From Singulisphaera sp045290345 (GTDB taxonomy: Bacteria > Planctomycetota > Planctomycetia > Isosphaerales > Isosphaeraceae), in contig NZ_CP155447.1 of NCBI RefSeq assembly GCF_045290345.1, forward strand, positions 6,138,001 to 6,202,000: a stretch of 64,000 bases of DNA. The letters are read 5' to 3'. Below are positions 62,204 to 64,000 of the stretch, in pieces. The stretch's first letter is position 1, and every line of letters begins with the position of its first letter. The notes beneath the pieces are model-generated. The model was not told where the DNA came from, ran no database searches, and saw only the letters and a list, made by a program, of their open reading frames with translations. A program made the position numbers and the translations under genes.

Positions 62204-63628
62204 CTACTTCAGTCCCAGCCGTCGCCTCACTTGCTTAATACGGATCTCAACCTCCTGGAATTCGGCCTCCTGGACCGCGATCTCCATGTTCGATTGGGCC
62301 TCCTCAGAGCGGGATGACTTCTGTGAGTGGAGATGTTGCGCCCAGATTGACCGGACCTTCGTCAAATTCAACTCGGCCAGCTTCACGCGACGGCGCCCTT
62401 CCAATCGCTCCAACTCATCTTCCAGGTCCTCTTTCGATGCGTCGAGCCTCGCCTGAATGATATCCAATTCGAGACGGACCTCTTCAACCACGGATGCAGG
62501 AACCGTCGCCGCCCTGAAAAGCCTCTCCTTCTCTTGCAGAAGGTGTTTCGCATGTGCGAGGCGCACCTGGAGTTCCTGGTGGGAAACACCTTTCTCCTTG
62601 AAGTCGTCAAGACCTCCAGAATCAGACGCGTCGGCCGCGGCGAGAATCACTCTCTCCGCCTTCTTTTGCGGCTTTGTATTCGTCACCGAGGTGAGGTCGA
62701 CGATCCGTGATCCCTCAAGCGACGATGCGGACCGCCAGGAATCGCTCCAGGACGGACGGGCGACGACGATCGTCCCAACCGCAACGGTCCCAACCGCTAA
62801 CGCGGCCGCCACAGCCAACTTTAACCTGGACAAGAACATGGCTTTCCGCACTCCTTCCGCCAACGTAATAACCGACGACGAGACAACCTCGAGCATCGCC
62901 TTGCCCGACGTCAATCGAAGGGCCGCATGGACCACCGTCGCTTCCAACGCGATCGGGACCGTGGGCAAAATCGACATTGCCTCCGCGGAAGAGGCCACAG
63001 CCGCCGACGATCCCAGTGAGGTGAGGCCACGGCGCACTAACCGAATACGCAGTCGTTCCCGCGCCTGGCCTAGTCGAGTTTTGACGGTCCCGACCGGCCA
63101 GCCGAGTTGGTGTGCAGCTTCCTCGCAAGTGCGGCCCTCCAGGTAGCAGAGGACAACCGCGGCGCGGAGCCGATCCGGGAGCCGGGCAAGCTCCTCGTGT
63201 ACCACTTGGCTTGAGTCATCGTCCTCACCGCTGAGCGATTCTTGCTTCATGCCAGCCACTCGACCCTCGTGTGTCCGCCGCCGAGCCGCGACGAACCGCA
63301 TCTCGGACGACACGCGCAGGGCAACACCGTAGAGCCAACTGCCCACCGAGTTGCGCTGGCGGATCGATCGGGCCTTGCCGGCAAGGACGAGGAACGTGGC
63401 CTGGAAGGCATCTTCAGCGTCGTGCGTGTCGCGGAGAACCCCTCGACAGACACGAAGCACCGTCGGGCCGTGACGATGCACCAACGCCGCGAATGCCCGC
63501 TCGGCGTCCTCATCGGACTGAGTCGTGAACCGCTCCAATAACTGCCCGTCCGAAAGCCCCGCGCCTGTCCCAGTGTGGAAGAGCGTGTGGATCTGCCGAC
63601 CAACTTCACCGTGTTGCCCTTGTCTCAC
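62204..63628 (-). CDS. ECF sigma factor with membrane-anchored coiled-coil C-terminus
   Basis: A 474-residue RNA polymerase sigma factor of the ECF type with a long extension. Region 2 lies at about residues 45-115 (ERAFAALVHRHGPTVLRVCRGVLRDTHDAEDAFQATFLVLAGKA), region 4 at about 145-200 (LPDRLRAAVVLCYLEGRTCEEAAHQLGWPVGTVKTRLGQARERLRIRL). A membrane segment (KLAVAAALAVGTVAVGTIVV, about 268-288) follows, then a charged, mostly helical coiled-coil region (about 340-470). In planctomycetes such extended ECFs appear to replace a separate anti-sigma factor; the extension may sense envelope signals. Start GTG 63628 with AGGTC just upstream. The target promoters are unknown. Confidence 0.9.
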   Translation of the reverse strand: MRQGQHGEVGRQIHTLFHTGTGAGLSDGQLLERFTTQSDEDAERAFAALVHRHGPTVLRVCRGVLRDTHDAEDAFQATFLVLAGKARSIRQRNSVGSWLYGVALRVSSEMRFVAARRRTHEGRVAGMKQESLSGEDDDSSQVVHEELARLPDRLRAAVVLCYLEGRTCEEAAHQLGWPVGTVKTRLGQARERLRIRLVRRGLTSLGSSAAVASSAEAMSILPTVPIALEATVVHAALRLTSGKAMLEVVSSSVITLAEGVRKAMFLSRLKLAVAAALAVGTVAVGTIVVARPSWSDSWRSASSLEGSRIVDLTSVTNTKPQKKAERVILAAADASDSGGLDDFKEKGVSHQELQVRLAHAKHLLQEKERLFRAATVPASVVEEVRLELDIIQARLDASKEDLEDELERLEGRRRVKLAELNLTKVRSIWAQHLHSQKSSRSEEAQSNMEIAVQEAEFQEVEIRIKQVRRRLGLK

Positions 63629-64000
63629 GACCTGGCCCTCATTGTATTGAACAGTCCCCTATGGTGGGTCGAGACACCCGAGCGGATTTGAGAATCTGCG
63701 TCGCCTGCAAATTTTCCTGCGGGAGATCGTGGTTTGCCGGCGAAACTCAAAGGGGCCAGACGCATTCTTGACGCCAGCCTGAGAATTTGGGTCATCCGGA
63801 TCCGGGCGACGGCGACACGATGCAATGCCCTGTGACGAGGAATCGAGTCAAGATTCGATCGGATCGGCTCTCCTCTCTATTACTCGCAAGTGCACATCCA
63901 TTCCTCAACACGATTCAGTGATCCGCCTGCCAGCGGTTGACGGGCCGTCAGCCTTTCCCATTATCAAGTTCCGGCAAACGCCTGACTTTCTTTAGGTTGC
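63629..64000. other. Right-end intergenic stretch
   Basis: 372 bases without a supported gene; open frames here are short and unsupported. It must hold the promoter of the sigma factor gene, which reads leftward from 63628. Confidence 0.35.

Overview
The window looks like chromosomal DNA of a planctomycete, most likely of the Isosphaeraceae/Gemmatales type (inference). The reasons are high GC, four copies of the planctomycete-specific pairing of a PSCyt1/DUF1549/DUF1553 cytochrome-like protein with a Tat-exported DUF1501 protein, a DUF1559 prepilin-like protein with a small lipoprotein, multi-domain PVC-type heme proteins, DUF1080 and Gfo/Idh/MocA proteins, and an ECF sigma factor with a long membrane-anchored C-terminal extension. 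I saw no rRNA, tRNA, CRISPR array or transposase.

Layout. 0.3-13 kb (plus strand): a Tat-exported polysaccharide deacetylase, an esterase-M23-PKD fusion, the first PSD1/DUF1501 pair, a dimethylformamidase-like protein and an MFS transporter. 13-30 kb (minus strand): three more PSD1/DUF1501 pairs and a 1044-residue PVC-type heme protein. 30-33.6 kb: a small accessory patch with an XRE-cupin regulator and GNAT enzyme, then a 1.8-kb insert holding an HTH regulator, a frameshifted partner and small orphan proteins. The patch is bounded by a 20-bp direct repeat and by two copies of the GNAT/plastocyanin gene junction. 33.6-43.2 kb (minus): a giant TIM-barrel/cytochrome/DUF6797/plastocyanin protein split by a frameshift, a lipoprotein/DUF1559 pair, and a 1024-residue MscS channel with four periplasmic repeats. 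43.6-49.7 kb (minus): an unusual cluster with two PaaK-like adenylate-forming proteins (one apparently degenerate), a Gly-rich membrane protein and a transglutaminase-like protein, followed by a polytopic membrane protein. 49.9-64 kb: methyltransferase, cupin, DUF4239 membrane protein, GH63-like glucosidase, ABC-F ATPase, Gfo/Idh oxidoreductase, a frameshifted DUF1080 protein and the ECF sigma factor.

Most predicted products are exported and suit a planctomycete specialised in attacking polysaccharides and modified sugars: deacetylase, esterase, GH63-like enzyme, DUF1080 and Gfo/Idh proteins, with periplasmic CxxCH proteins presumably handling electrons. No substrate can be assigned from sequence alone.

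The points most worth follow-up are the 43.6-48.1 kb adenylation/transglutaminase cluster; a TA-flanked, terminal-inverted-repeat element present twice that carries one or two REP-like palindromes and supplies the stop codon of a DUF1501 gene; the duplicated junction around the 31.5-33.4 kb insert; an apparent ACG start for the MFS transporter; and three frameshifts in otherwise well-preserved genes, which are either sequencing errors or recent lesions.
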